From JANSYL01 sp965229695 (GTDB lineage: Bacteria; Pseudomonadota; Alphaproteobacteria; Rhodobacterales; Rhodobacteraceae), in the NCBI GenBank assembly GCA_965229695.1, contig OZ245921.1, positions 3,038,001-3,102,000 of the forward strand: 64,000 nucleotides of DNA. Reading direction: 5' to 3'. The notes under the pieces are model-generated. The model was not told the origin of the DNA. It saw nothing but the letters and a program-made list of their open reading frames with translations, and made no database searches. This document shows, one piece after another, positions 8,667 through 17,279 of the stretch (positions within the stretch are counted from its first letter, which is position 1; each line of letters starts with the position of its first letter). The translations under genes were made by a program, and so were the position numbers.

Positions 8667-9629
8667 CTAGCTCCTCAACCGCGGATCGATGGCGACATAA
8701 AGCAGGTCCACCACCAGGTTGATGCCCACAAACATGACCGAGATTAGCATGAGGTAAGCGGCCATCACCGGGATATCGACGAACTGGATCGCATTGATGA
8801 ACAGCAGGCCAACCCCCGGCCATTGGAACACCGTCTCGGTGATGATCGCGAAGGCGATGATGGAGCCCAATTGCAGACCCGTCACCGTGATCACCGGCAC
8901 CAGGGTGTTCTTCAGTGCGTGGCGGAAATTAATCGCCTTTTCCTGCAAGCCTCGGGCGCGGGCAAACCGGATGTAATCCTGCCTGAGGACCTCAAGCATC
9001 TCAGATCGAACCAGGCGCATGATCAGCGTCATCTGATACAGCCCCAGTGTGATCGCGGGCAGGATCAACGCGATCAACCCCGATCCGGTCAAAAACCCGG
9101 TGCTCCAGCCGCCGATCTGCACCACATCGCCGCGTCCGAAACTGGGCAAAAGCGACAGTTCGACCGAAAACACATAGATCAGCAAGATGCCGATCAGGAA
9201 GGTCGGCAAAGACACCCCAATCAAGCTCAGCGTCATGATCGCATTGGCGGCAAACCCATCGCGCCGGATCGCGGTGAACACGCCCAGGCCGATGCCCGCG
9301 CCCATGGCAAAAATGCCCGAGACGGCGGCCAGTTCCAGCGTGGCGGGCAAACGTTCGGCGATGATTTCAGCCACCGGGCGACCCTGACGGTAAGAAATCC
9401 CCAAATCGCCCTGCACGGCGCGCACCAGGAAATCCCAGTATTGGATGAAGAAGGGTTTGTTCAGGCCCAATTGTTCGCGCAGCCGCTCGATATCTTGCAG
9501 CGTGCGTTCCTGGCCCAGCATCGTATCGATCGGGTCGCCGACAAAGCGGAACATGGCAAATGCCACAAGCCCCACGACCAGCAAAACCAAGACCGATTGA
9601 AAGACCCGTCGAATAATATAGCTCAGCAT
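8667..9629 (-). CDS. DppB-type ABC peptide permease
   Basis: A 320-residue permease of the OppB/DppB family. The start MLSYIIRRVFQSVLVLL is characteristic. The QERTLQDIERLREQLGL region and PFFIQYWDFL are family hallmarks, the EAA loop is RQDYIRFARARGLQEKAI, and the end is VDLLYVAIDPRLR. It is separated by about 80 bases from the upstream hydroquinone reductase gene and by 4 bases from the DppC-type gene. It forms the translocation pore with DppC and is energised by the fused ATPase. Confidence 0.92.
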   Translation of the reverse strand: MLSYIIRRVFQSVLVLLVVGLVAFAMFRFVGDPIDTMLGQERTLQDIERLREQLGLNKPFFIQYWDFLVRAVQGDLGISYRQGRPVAEIIAERLPATLELAAVSGIFAMGAGIGLGVFTAIRRDGFAANAIMTLSLIGVSLPTFLIGILLIYVFSVELSLLPSFGRGDVVQIGGWSTGFLTGSGLIALILPAITLGLYQMTLIMRLVRSEMLEVLRQDYIRFARARGLQEKAINFRHALKNTLVPVITVTGLQLGSIIAFAIITETVFQWPGVGLLFINAIQFVDIPVMAAYLMLISVMFVGINLVVDLLYVAIDPRLRS

Positions 9630-9710
9630 GTGCCTAGCTTTCCTTTTGGCATCCCACGGTGCTGCACCGGGGCAGGGGCGGGGTCAAGGTCTCACGTCGC
9701 GTTTTGCGCC

Positions 9711-10649
9711 TCAATCCCGGCCATGGGGCGCGTCCCAGTCAAGAATTGGGCCCATCGGCACAATGCCCAGCGGGTTGCGCAGCTCGGATGGTGAAAAATA
9801 CCCCGCCTTGTAAATCTCGAAATCCACCGTGTTTGCCACGCCGGGCATCTGATAAATCTCGCGCGCATAGGCCCAAAGATTGGGGTAATCCATCAGCCGC
9901 CGGATGTTGCATTTGAAGGCGTAGTGATAGGCCACGTCAAACCGCGCCAGCGTGGGGAATAGGCGCAGATCAGCTTCGGTGAACTGGTCGCCCGTCAGAT
10001 AGCGCTTGCGGCCCAGAACCTGTTCAATCTCATCCAGGGTGGCAAAGACGGCCTGTACGGCCTCATCATAGGCCGCCTGGGTGCGCGCAAACCCGGCCCG
10101 GTAGACGCCATTGTTTACGTTGCGGTAAATGTGTGCGTTCCAATCCTCGATCTGATCGCGCAGGGCGGCGGGGGCCAGATCGGGGCCGGGAAACGCATCA
10201 TTCAACATCCGCACGATATCGGCGCTTTCGTTCGAGACCGCTTGACCGGTTTTTTTATCCCAAAGCAGCGGCACGGTGATCCGTCCGGTATAAGGCGCGG
10301 CGTCGCGGGCATAGGCTTGGTGCAGGGCGGAGATGCCGAAAAGTGGATCCGAAAACGCGCCGTCTTCGTCGTACACCCAGCCCTCCGGCGTGCGCCGCGG
10401 ACGGGCGTAAGAGACCGAGATCGCCTCGCTCAAACCTTTAAACTGAAGCGCCAGCAGCGCCCGATGCGCCCAGGGGCAGTTCCAAGCGGCATAAAGGTGA
10501 TAGCGATCAGCCTCAGGCGCAAGCCCGCTGGACCCGTCTGCTGTGATCCAATGCCGGATCGTCGATTTCGCGCGCTGAAACTGCCCGTCCAAAACCGTAT
10601 CCGGCCCCGGATCGTCCGCGTGATACACGCCTTCGATCATCACCCCCAT
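9711..10649 (-). CDS. yqjG: Glutathionyl-hydroquinone reductase (Xi-class GST)
   Basis: A 312-residue cytosolic enzyme that reduces glutathionyl-hydroquinones to hydroquinones using glutathione. The catalytic Cys is in YAAWNCPWAHRA, the CPWA motif that separates Xi-class enzymes from other GSTs. Family blocks follow: KTGQAVSNESADIVRML, INNGVYRAGFA-like (NNGVYRAGFAR), and the C-terminal domain YLTGDQFTEADLRLFPTL. Two starts are possible (10649 and 10640); 10649 has GAGG upstream. It lies inside a peptide-transport operon between binding protein and permeases, an unusual place for this enzyme. It may help process a thiol- or quinone-linked substrate, but that is inference. Confidence 0.88.
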   Translation of the reverse strand: MGVMIEGVYHADDPGPDTVLDGQFQRAKSTIRHWITADGSSGLAPEADRYHLYAAWNCPWAHRALLALQFKGLSEAISVSYARPRRTPEGWVYDEDGAFSDPLFGISALHQAYARDAAPYTGRITVPLLWDKKTGQAVSNESADIVRMLNDAFPGPDLAPAALRDQIEDWNAHIYRNVNNGVYRAGFARTQAAYDEAVQAVFATLDEIEQVLGRKRYLTGDQFTEADLRLFPTLARFDVAYHYAFKCNIRRLMDYPNLWAYAREIYQMPGVANTVDFEIYKAGYFSPSELRNPLGIVPMGPILDWDAPHGRD

Positions 10650-10708
10650 GACAGATCACACCTCATTAAGGTTAACGCGCCCGCGCCAATGCGGGTGGCC
10701 GTAAATCG

Positions 10709-10740
10709 AAAGGGCGGGTCTTATGCGCGACCCGCCCTTT
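10709..10740 (-). terminator. Strong hairpin after the peptide-binding protein gene
   Basis: A perfect 12-bp inverted repeat (AAAGGGCGGGTC / GACCCGCCCTTT) with an 8-base loop lies 59 bases after the stop of the binding-protein gene and before the reductase gene on the same strand. On the minus strand it is followed by CGATTTA. It is either a partial terminator or an mRNA-stabilising 3' structure giving more binding protein than permease. Confidence 0.7.
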
Positions 10741-10761
10741 CATCTTTCCCAAAATACGCAA
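10739..10761 (-). repeat. Dispersed intergenic element (copy A)
   Basis: A 23-base sequence whose minus strand contains GCGTATTTTGGGAAAGATGA. It is identical over 23 bases to the plus-strand sequence at 36669-36691. It sits between the binding-protein stop and the hairpin, in sense orientation to that gene. Confidence 0.7.
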
Positions 10762-10798
10762 GACACCCGGCTGCCCATTGCGCCGCCGGGTCCAAAGC

Positions 10799-12346
10799 TC
10801 ACTCCACGGTGACCCAGCGCAGGATGAAGAAGTTGTCCGGGCGTTGGGTCAGCGCAACGCCATCGCGCACGCCCCAAAGCAGAGGCTGCACATACATGGG
10901 CACATACACCATATCGTCCTGAATGATGGCCGCAGCTTCATCCAACATGGCCTGACGTGCGCCCTCGTCGATCTCGGACTGGATCAGCGGCAACATCTCA
11001 TCGATGCGGGCGTTGGAATAGCCGCCAAAGTTCCAGGTACCCAGACGCTCACCATTGGTGTGCACCAGGAAGCGGATCGGGTGCTCGGCATCAAAGGTGC
11101 CGGGCGACCAGCCCAGAAGGTACATATCGAAATTGTCGGCACGCAGTTCCGGCCAGTAGTTCGAGACCGGCATGGCGTCCAACGTCACCTCCAGCCCGAT
11201 CTGCGCCAGCATCGACACGATGGCCTGACACACTGCCTCGTCATTCAGATAGCGGTCATTGGGGCAGGAAAGCGTGAAGGCAAACCCATCGGGATAGCCA
11301 GCCTCAGCCAAAAGCGCGCGGGCACCTTCAATATCATAGGCCGGGCGTTCGTCATTGGCGGCAGAAAAGCCGCGCATCGCGGGGCTGACCAATTGGCTGG
11401 CCGGTTCAGCCGACCCGCGCATGATGGTTTGCAGGATCGCGGGCACGTTCACCGCATGACCCACCGCCTGACGTACCCGCACATCCGAGAACGGGTTTTC
11501 CGCCCCGTTGCGCAGCATGTCATGGTCATGGGCAAAGCCCAGCATGATCACCCGCGCTTCGATCCCGCGAATGACGCTGGTGCCGTCATTGCCATCGATC
11601 CGCTCGGCATCTTGCACCGGCACCGGGTTGATCATGTCGATCTCACCCGAGAGCAGCGCGGCCACAGCCGTGGCAGCGTTCTGAATCGGGGTAAAGACGG
11701 CCTCGGTGATGTTGTGTTCAACCTCGCCCCACCAGCCATCAAAGGGCACCAGGGTGGTTTGCAGATCGGGCTGGCGTTCCGACAGCATGAAAGCGCCGGT
11801 ACCGTTCACATTCAGCGTGGCGTAGTTTTCGCTGTCGCGCGCGGGGCGCGTGGCGTCATTGGCCTCGGCCCAGCCGCTATCCATGATCATCCAATTGGCA
11901 ATCGAATCTGGAAAGATCGGCTGCGGCGCGGTGGTCAGGATATCGACCGTGTAGTCATCGACGACCACGACATCAGCCACCGGCGCGAACCAAGACGCGA
12001 CGTCGGATTCCTCGGACGAGGCACGCTGGTAAGAAAACAGCACGTCTTCCGCGTTGAAGGCAGCGCCATCATGGAAGGTCACACCCTCGCGCAGGGTAAA
12101 GCGCCAGCCTTCGCCATCGCCAATCGGCTCCCAAGATGTGGCAAGCGACGGCTCGATCGCCATGTCCTGGCCGCGGCGCACCAGCCCCTCATAAACATTG
12201 TTCAGAAAGCCCAGCACCGGCGCGGAGGACACGGCATGCGGGTCCATGGTTTGTGGGTCGGTCGTGGCCGACCAACGGAAGGTTTCGGCCATGGCGGGCA
12301 TGGCAAGCACGCCCGCAAGGGCGCTGGCAAGCAGAAGACGATTCAT
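10799..12346 (-). CDS. Periplasmic peptide-type substrate-binding protein (SBP family 5)
   Basis: A 515-residue exported binding protein. The signal peptide is MNRLLLASALAGVLAMPAMA. The mature start ETFRWSATTDPQTMDPH, the VTFHDGAAFNAEDVLFSYQR block and the ADVRVRQAVGHAVN-like block (FSDVRVRQAVGHAVN) are family 5 hallmarks. It is the first gene of the ABC operon; CCGAGGGAAACAAA precedes the ATG. It is clearly paralogous to the orphan binding protein at 15476-17062, sharing for example GWAEANDT and FTPIQN blocks. A strong hairpin separates it from the rest of the operon. Ligand unknown; peptides or opine-like compounds are possible. Confidence 0.92.
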   Translation of the reverse strand: MNRLLLASALAGVLAMPAMAETFRWSATTDPQTMDPHAVSSAPVLGFLNNVYEGLVRRGQDMAIEPSLATSWEPIGDGEGWRFTLREGVTFHDGAAFNAEDVLFSYQRASSEESDVASWFAPVADVVVVDDYTVDILTTAPQPIFPDSIANWMIMDSGWAEANDATRPARDSENYATLNVNGTGAFMLSERQPDLQTTLVPFDGWWGEVEHNITEAVFTPIQNAATAVAALLSGEIDMINPVPVQDAERIDGNDGTSVIRGIEARVIMLGFAHDHDMLRNGAENPFSDVRVRQAVGHAVNVPAILQTIMRGSAEPASQLVSPAMRGFSAANDERPAYDIEGARALLAEAGYPDGFAFTLSCPNDRYLNDEAVCQAIVSMLAQIGLEVTLDAMPVSNYWPELRADNFDMYLLGWSPGTFDAEHPIRFLVHTNGERLGTWNFGGYSNARIDEMLPLIQSEIDEGARQAMLDEAAAIIQDDMVYVPMYVQPLLWGVRDGVALTQRPDNFFILRWVTVE

Positions 12347-12448
12347 TTTGTTTCCCTCGGTATCCCTGTTCGGTGACGCGCGGTCCCGGACCCACCGCGC
12401 CCTAGGACAACCTGACGCAGTGGCGGCGATGTGACCATAAGGCCGGTG

Positions 12449-12464
12449 TTCACGAAACCGTGAA
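12449..12464. promoter_or_regulatory. Palindromic candidate operator upstream of the peptide ABC operon
   Basis: TTCACGAAACCGTGAA is a 6-4-6 perfect inverted repeat about 100 bases upstream of the binding-protein start. The regulator is not identified and no promoter can be placed firmly. Confidence 0.35.
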
Positions 12465-12599
12465 TTTGGTGCGCAAGCCCAGCCCGGCTGTGCGGTGCCG
12501 CGCGGTTCGAAGTGGGCCAGGTTTGGCGTAAAAACGGGTCGGTCCGCTTTGGCATCCGCCAGAGAGATTGGCGGTCCCGCGCAGCGTTTCGGGGCGCGC

Positions 12600-13541
12600 C
12601 TAGCCCCAGATCAAATGGGTGATGTGATAGAACAGCGGTGCGGCAAAGATCACGCTGTCGAGCTGATCCAGGAACCCACCCTGGCCGGGGATCAGATGGG
12701 ACCAATCCTTCACCCCCTTATCGCGTTTGATGGCCGAAAAGACGAGATTGCCAAACATACCCGAGACCGAGGCCAGCGCCGCCATCGCCGCCGCGCCCAG
12801 CAAGCCAAAGGGCGTCAGCCAGCTTAACAACGCACCGATCAGCGCGGCGGCGGCCACGCCGCAGAACATGCCTTCCACGGTTTTGCGCGAGATTCCGGGC
12901 GCGATGCGGCGTTTGCCGATCCGCCGACCGGCGAAATACTCGATCAAATCGGCAAGCTGCACGACCATGACCAGAAAGACGATCAGCAACACCATCCGAT
13001 CCGCCGATCCGTTCATATCTGCGTTCAACAACGCCGGCACGTGGCTGATGCAAAAGACGCAGATCATCAGGCCCCATTGGGTTTCCGCCACCCGTTCCAG
13101 GAACCTGTTGGAATCCCCCCTTAGCGCCGCAACGATGGGCAGGAGGAGGAAGGCGTAGACCGGGATGAAAACGGTGAAAAGGCTGGTCCAACCCAGACCC
13201 ACAAACAGGTATTGCAGCGGCAGGATGACAAAAAAACCAAGCGCCAGTGATAGGTGATCGGCCTGGCGCTTATAGGCAAAGGTCAAAAACTCGCGCAGGG
13301 CGGCAAAGCTTGCAAAGGCGAATAAAAGCAAGATGCCGATAGGGCCCAGCAAGATCGCAAAGGCGAACAGGATCACCATCGCCCACCAGCTATGGACGCG
13401 GGTGACAAAGGTTTCGACCACCGGGTTGGGCGCGTCACGCGGCGTGTTCGCGCGCAGGATTTCCCCCAAAACGGTGAAGCAAGCCAGCAGGATCACGACG
13501 CCTGACGACAGCAGCAGGATATCAAACAGCGTGTCGTTCAT
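12600..13541 (-). CDS. cdsA: Phosphatidate cytidylyltransferase family protein
   Basis: A 313-residue inner-membrane protein with about eight helices that would make CDP-diacylglycerol from phosphatidate and CTP. The C-terminal signature SAIKRDKGVKDWSHLIPGQ, then GGFLDQLDS, follows the CdsA pattern (S-x3-R-x4-KD...PGxGG-x2-D-x2-D), with Gln in place of the usual His and Arg. Its ATG overlaps the stop of the acyltransferase gene (ATGA). The pairing with a PlsC-type enzyme gives a phosphatidate-to-CDP-DAG module. The signature variants suggest a second, divergent CdsA rather than the main housekeeping copy; this is inference. Confidence 0.82.
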   Translation of the reverse strand: MNDTLFDILLLSSGVVILLACFTVLGEILRANTPRDAPNPVVETFVTRVHSWWAMVILFAFAILLGPIGILLLFAFASFAALREFLTFAYKRQADHLSLALGFFVILPLQYLFVGLGWTSLFTVFIPVYAFLLLPIVAALRGDSNRFLERVAETQWGLMICVFCISHVPALLNADMNGSADRMVLLIVFLVMVVQLADLIEYFAGRRIGKRRIAPGISRKTVEGMFCGVAAAALIGALLSWLTPFGLLGAAAMAALASVSGMFGNLVFSAIKRDKGVKDWSHLIPGQGGFLDQLDSVIFAAPLFYHITHLIWG

Positions 13542-14206
13542 GGCTCGTTTCCAGGCCGAGCTGGGGCCAAATCGGCCAAAGCCTCTGCCGCACGCGCAAG
13601 GAACGCATCTTTGCCTTCGCCCTCCTCCACATGGATCGGTGCGCCGAAGGTCACGGTGCAGATCAAGGGCAGGGGAATAACCTCCCCCTTGGGCATGATC
13701 TCATTGAGATTGGCGATCCAGGTGGGCACCAAATCCACGTCGGGTCGGGCCTTGCCCATGTTGTAAAGTCCCGCACGGAAAGGCAGGAGCGGATCGTCGG
13801 TCATGTTCCGATTGCCCTCGGGGAAGATGATCAGAGACGATCCATCGTCCAAGGCGGCCAATATGCTTTCCATCGGATCTTCGGTGCGTGCCTCAGGGCG
13901 GCGGTCAACCAGCACGCAGTTGAACACTTCCGGCCCGACAAATGCGCGTAGCTTGTTCTTCAGCCAATAATCGGCGGCAGCCACGGGCCGTGTGTTTTTC
14001 CGCAAGGCACTGGGCAGCACGGCCCAAATCATCGGCATATCGCCGTTTGACACATGGTTGGCGTAAAAGACCCGCTGTTTTTGAACCGGCTCGATCCCCT
14101 GCCAATCGGCGCGCACGGCGGTGATGAATCGGGCAATGAAAACAAGGAAATGCCCAACGGCCCCAGCCGCCAGCCGCCGGGGCAAGGAATGGCGCGGCCG
14201 TTTCAT
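13538..14206 (-). CDS. 1-acylglycerol-3-phosphate acyltransferase (PlsC family)
   Basis: A 222-residue membrane-associated acyltransferase. The catalytic HX4D motif is NHVSNGDMPMIW, and the glycerol-phosphate-binding motif is IIFPEGNRNM. An N-terminal hydrophobic stretch (AVGHFLVFIARFI) likely anchors it. The product, phosphatidate, is the substrate of the cdsA-like gene that overlaps it by four bases. About 170 bases of intergenic DNA without clear signals separate it from the divergent lactate dehydrogenase gene. Confidence 0.85.
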   Translation of the reverse strand: MKRPRHSLPRRLAAGAVGHFLVFIARFITAVRADWQGIEPVQKQRVFYANHVSNGDMPMIWAVLPSALRKNTRPVAAADYWLKNKLRAFVGPEVFNCVLVDRRPEARTEDPMESILAALDDGSSLIIFPEGNRNMTDDPLLPFRAGLYNMGKARPDVDLVPTWIANLNEIMPKGEVIPLPLICTVTFGAPIHVEEGEGKDAFLARAAEALADLAPARPGNEP

Positions 14207-14375
14207 GCAAAGCAGTTGGGGTCAAATCTCATGCCTGGCATCTGACGTTGGGGCACCCATGGCGTCAAGACCGCGGCGCGCCGGGGATTTGAGCCAGATC
14301 ATCTTTGCGCCTCTGGTTTTGCCCTAAACCAATCGCAGGCGGACAGGCCGCACGGGCGAACAGAAGGAATTGGCG

Positions 14376-15308
14376 ATGAAGGTAGGAATTGTCGGGGCTG
14401 GTATGGTGGGATCAGCGGCAGGGTTTGCGCTGATCCAGCAGGGCAAAGCGACAGAGATTGTGTTTGTCGATATCAACCGCGCCCGTGCCCGGGCCGAGGC
14501 CGAAGATATCGCCCATGCCGTGCCCTTTGCCGCGCCCGCCATGGTGCGCGATGGGGATTATGCCGATTTGGACGGGGCGACGGTTGTGATCCTGGCCTGC
14601 GGTGTGTCGCAGCAACCGGGTGAAACGCGCCTGGCGCTGTTGGAACGCAATGCCGAGGTGTTCCGCCAAGTCGTGGGTCAAGTGATGCAGGTTTGCCCCG
14701 ATGCGATCCTGTTGGTGGCATCAAACCCTGTCGATATCATGGGCCAAATTACCCAGGCGATTTCGGGCCTGCCGCCCGAACGCGTCATTGGGTCCGGCAC
14801 CATTCTGGATACAGCGCGTTTCCGTTGGCTTTTGGGGCGGCATTTGGGGATTTCGCCAAAATCGGTTCATGCCTATGTGCTGGGCGAGCACGGCGATAGC
14901 GAGGTTTTGGCCTGGTCAAACGCACGGGTCGGCTCGGTGCCGCTGTTAAGCTTCGCGGCCCAGATCGGTTCGGCGGTGACCGAGGATGTGCGCTCGAAAA
15001 TCGACACCGGCGTGCGGCGCGCGGCTTATACGATCATCGAAGGCAAGGGCGCGACCTGGTACGGCATCGGCGGCGGGCTTGCGCGGATCGTGGGCGCGAT
15101 TGCTGGCAACGAACAGGCGGTCTTGTCTGTGTCTATCGTCGCGCCGGATATCCTTGGCGTGCCCGATATCGCCGTGTCACTACCGCGGTTGGTCGGCAAG
15201 GGAGGGGTCAGCGCGATGCTGATACCGGACCTAAATGATCGCGAAACCAAAGATTTGCGCGCTTCGGCCACGATCTTGAAGGATATGATTTCGGGGTTGA
15301 ACCTCTAG
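14376..15308 (+). CDS. ldh: L-lactate dehydrogenase
   Basis: A 310-residue NAD-dependent 2-hydroxyacid dehydrogenase of the LDH/MDH family. The Rossmann motif is VGIVGAGMVGSAAGF. ACGVSQQPGETRLALL contains the mobile-loop region with Gln rather than the Arg of malate dehydrogenase, which favours lactate. SNPVDIM, GSGTILDTARFR and the catalytic VLGEHGDSEV motif follow. The ATG at 14376 is preferred over an in-frame TTG six bases upstream because AGAAGGA lies at good spacing. Monocistronic; convergent with the orphan binding-protein gene. Confidence 0.88.
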   Translation: MKVGIVGAGMVGSAAGFALIQQGKATEIVFVDINRARARAEAEDIAHAVPFAAPAMVRDGDYADLDGATVVILACGVSQQPGETRLALLERNAEVFRQVVGQVMQVCPDAILLVASNPVDIMGQITQAISGLPPERVIGSGTILDTARFRWLLGRHLGISPKSVHAYVLGEHGDSEVLAWSNARVGSVPLLSFAAQIGSAVTEDVRSKIDTGVRRAAYTIIEGKGATWYGIGGGLARIVGAIAGNEQAVLSVSIVAPDILGVPDIAVSLPRLVGKGGVSAMLIPDLNDRETKDLRASATILKDMISGLNL

Positions 15309-15421
15309 CCGATTGCTGAGACAGGCCGCGCGGCTCGCGGGGTTTCACGAACATCTGAAGTTTCTGCTCTGAAACCAGCAAAGGTTGCAGGCTAATCCGC
15401 TGAGCGCCAATCAGTCCGCCA

Positions 15422-15453
15422 CAAAAAAGCCGCCCCATAGGCAAGGGGCGGCT
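15422..15453 (-). terminator. Rho-independent terminator of the orphan binding-protein gene
   Basis: On the minus strand a perfect 9-bp stem (AGCCGCCCC / GGGGCGGCT, 8-base loop) is followed by six T residues, 22 bases after the stop at 15476. Confidence 0.9.
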
Positions 15454-15475
15454 CTCAATGTCTTATGTGAAGCTC

Positions 15476-17062
15476 TTAGTTCGCCGAGAAATACTTGAAC
15501 TTCACCTGGTCGTCCGCGTCCACAACGGTCGACCAACCATCCGAGATGCCCCAGTTCAGAACCTGGTTATGCACCGGCAGATAGATCAGCTGCTCTTCCG
15601 CCATCGCGAATAGATCGGCGATGGTCTGATCCCGTGCCGCCAGATCGGTGTTCGAGGTCAGCGAGGCGATCATCTCGTTCATGCTGTCATCGCTGAACCG
15701 TGTGCCGTTCCACGACCCCCGGCCTTCGGTGCGGCCATGATAGAGGAAGTTGAAGATGTATTCCGCATCATAGGTCGGCACACCCCAACCCAGCATGTAG
15801 AAATCGGTCTCCAGGTTGGCGATCAGCGGGAAGTGCTGCGCCCGGGGCAAGGCCGAAAGCGTGACGTCGATGCCGATCTGGGCGAACATGCCCACGGCGG
15901 CCTGGCAGATCGCTTCATCGTTGATGTAGCGATCATTCGGGCAATCCAGCTGGATCGAGAAACCGTCGCCATAGCCCGCTTCATCCATCAGCGCCTGGGC
16001 GGCGGCGACGTCATAGGCGGGGTAAGCATCCAGCTCTGCCGTCCAACCGTTCACCGGCGGAGGCGAGATCACACCAGCGGGCGCCGACTGGCCGCGCATC
16101 ACCACCTGCTGGATGGCTTCGCGGTTGATCGCAATTTCCATTGCCTGGCGCACGCGCACATCGGCCAGTGGGTTCGCACCTTCCACGCTATCAAGCGTCA
16201 GGTCATCGTCACCGACATTCATGCCGAAAAAGATCACGCGGTTTTGCGCAGCCGTGGCCAGACCCATCCCATCAGCGCTGTTCACACGCTCAAGGTCTTG
16301 TACGGGCACGTCCTGGATGAAATCGACCTCACCCGTCAGAAGCGCGGCCACGCGGGTGGCGGGGTTCTGGATCGGGGTAAAGATGATCTCGGTCACATCC
16401 ATGGGGAACGTGCCGATGCCCCAGTAATCGGCGTTCTGGGTCAGTACGGTTTCCACATCCGCCGTGCGCGATTGCAGCACAAATGGGCCCGTGCCGTTGG
16501 TGTTGCGTGCGGCATAGGTATCCTCACCGGCGGCGTAATCTTGCACCGCACCGGTGTCATTGGCCTCTGCCCAGCCCTGATCCATCATCATGATATTGGT
16601 CAGGTTGTTGGGCAGCAGCGGGTTCGGACCGTCGGTTTCGATCTCAACGGTGTAATCGCCGGTTTGGCGCACTTCGACCACGCCGGTCAGCAGTTCTTTG
16701 AAGTTCGAGGCTTCGGTCTTGGCGCGGTTGAGCGAGAACACGACATCGGCCGCATCAAAGCTTTCACCGCCATGGAAGGTCACACCTTCGCGGATTTCAA
16801 ACACCCAGACATTCGGGTTATCCGCCGAGGGCGCCCAGGAGGTCGCCAGCGCAGGCTCCATCGCGCCTTCCATGTTACGGATGATCAGCGGCTCATAGAT
16901 CTGATGCATCAGCGTCGTGGTCGGGCCTTCGTTCTGCGAATGCGGATCGAGGGTCAGCGCCTCGGCCGCGCGGGCCCAGCGCAGGGTTTCGGCCGAAGCC
17001 GCCCCAAGGGTTAATGCGGTCGTGGCCAGAAGGGCCGCGCCGAAAGTGGCGAAACGGGTCAT
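15476..17062 (-). CDS. Orphan peptide-type substrate-binding protein (SBP family 5)
   Basis: A 528-residue exported protein with signal peptide (ATTALTLGAASAE) and the family 5 blocks ETLRWARAAEALTLDPH, VTFHGGESFDAADVVFSLNR and LADVRVRQAMEIAIN. It is the same subfamily as the binding protein at 10799-12346, sharing for example the MMMDQGWAEANDT region. It has its own terminator and ribosome site (AGGGAG) but no permease genes beside it. It probably delivers a second ligand to the permease/ATPase at 6000-9629; this is inference. Confidence 0.9.
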   Translation of the reverse strand: MTRFATFGAALLATTALTLGAASAETLRWARAAEALTLDPHSQNEGPTTTLMHQIYEPLIIRNMEGAMEPALATSWAPSADNPNVWVFEIREGVTFHGGESFDAADVVFSLNRAKTEASNFKELLTGVVEVRQTGDYTVEIETDGPNPLLPNNLTNIMMMDQGWAEANDTGAVQDYAAGEDTYAARNTNGTGPFVLQSRTADVETVLTQNADYWGIGTFPMDVTEIIFTPIQNPATRVAALLTGEVDFIQDVPVQDLERVNSADGMGLATAAQNRVIFFGMNVGDDDLTLDSVEGANPLADVRVRQAMEIAINREAIQQVVMRGQSAPAGVISPPPVNGWTAELDAYPAYDVAAAQALMDEAGYGDGFSIQLDCPNDRYINDEAICQAAVGMFAQIGIDVTLSALPRAQHFPLIANLETDFYMLGWGVPTYDAEYIFNFLYHGRTEGRGSWNGTRFSDDSMNEMIASLTSNTDLAARDQTIADLFAMAEEQLIYLPVHNQVLNWGISDGWSTVVDADDQVKFKYFSAN

Positions 17063-17279
17063 CGTAAGCTCCCTGTTTATGATTATGGGCGCGAGTATGG
17101 ATAGGATTTTCCGCTTGTCCAGACGCGTTTCGATAGGGCTCCGCCGCGATACCCATTTTGCGCGACCGCCAGGCGCAGCACACAGCTAATGGCAGAGTGT
17201 CGCGGCGGAAATGATTGCCAAGCGCAACTACCCATGCCTTGATGCGCGCCGTATTGCCTGGAAAAGCCGCAGCGTGATG

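Noticed and set aside
8823..9794. Plus-strand frame of about 320 codons opposite the DppB-type permease.
   Set aside because: Antisense of a well-defined membrane protein; Gln/His/Arg-rich and domain-free.
10778..12376. Long plus-strand frame (about 530 codons) opposite the peptide-binding protein gene.
   Set aside because: The minus strand carries a clear signal peptide and family 5 motifs; the antisense frame is His/Arg-rich with no recognisable domain.
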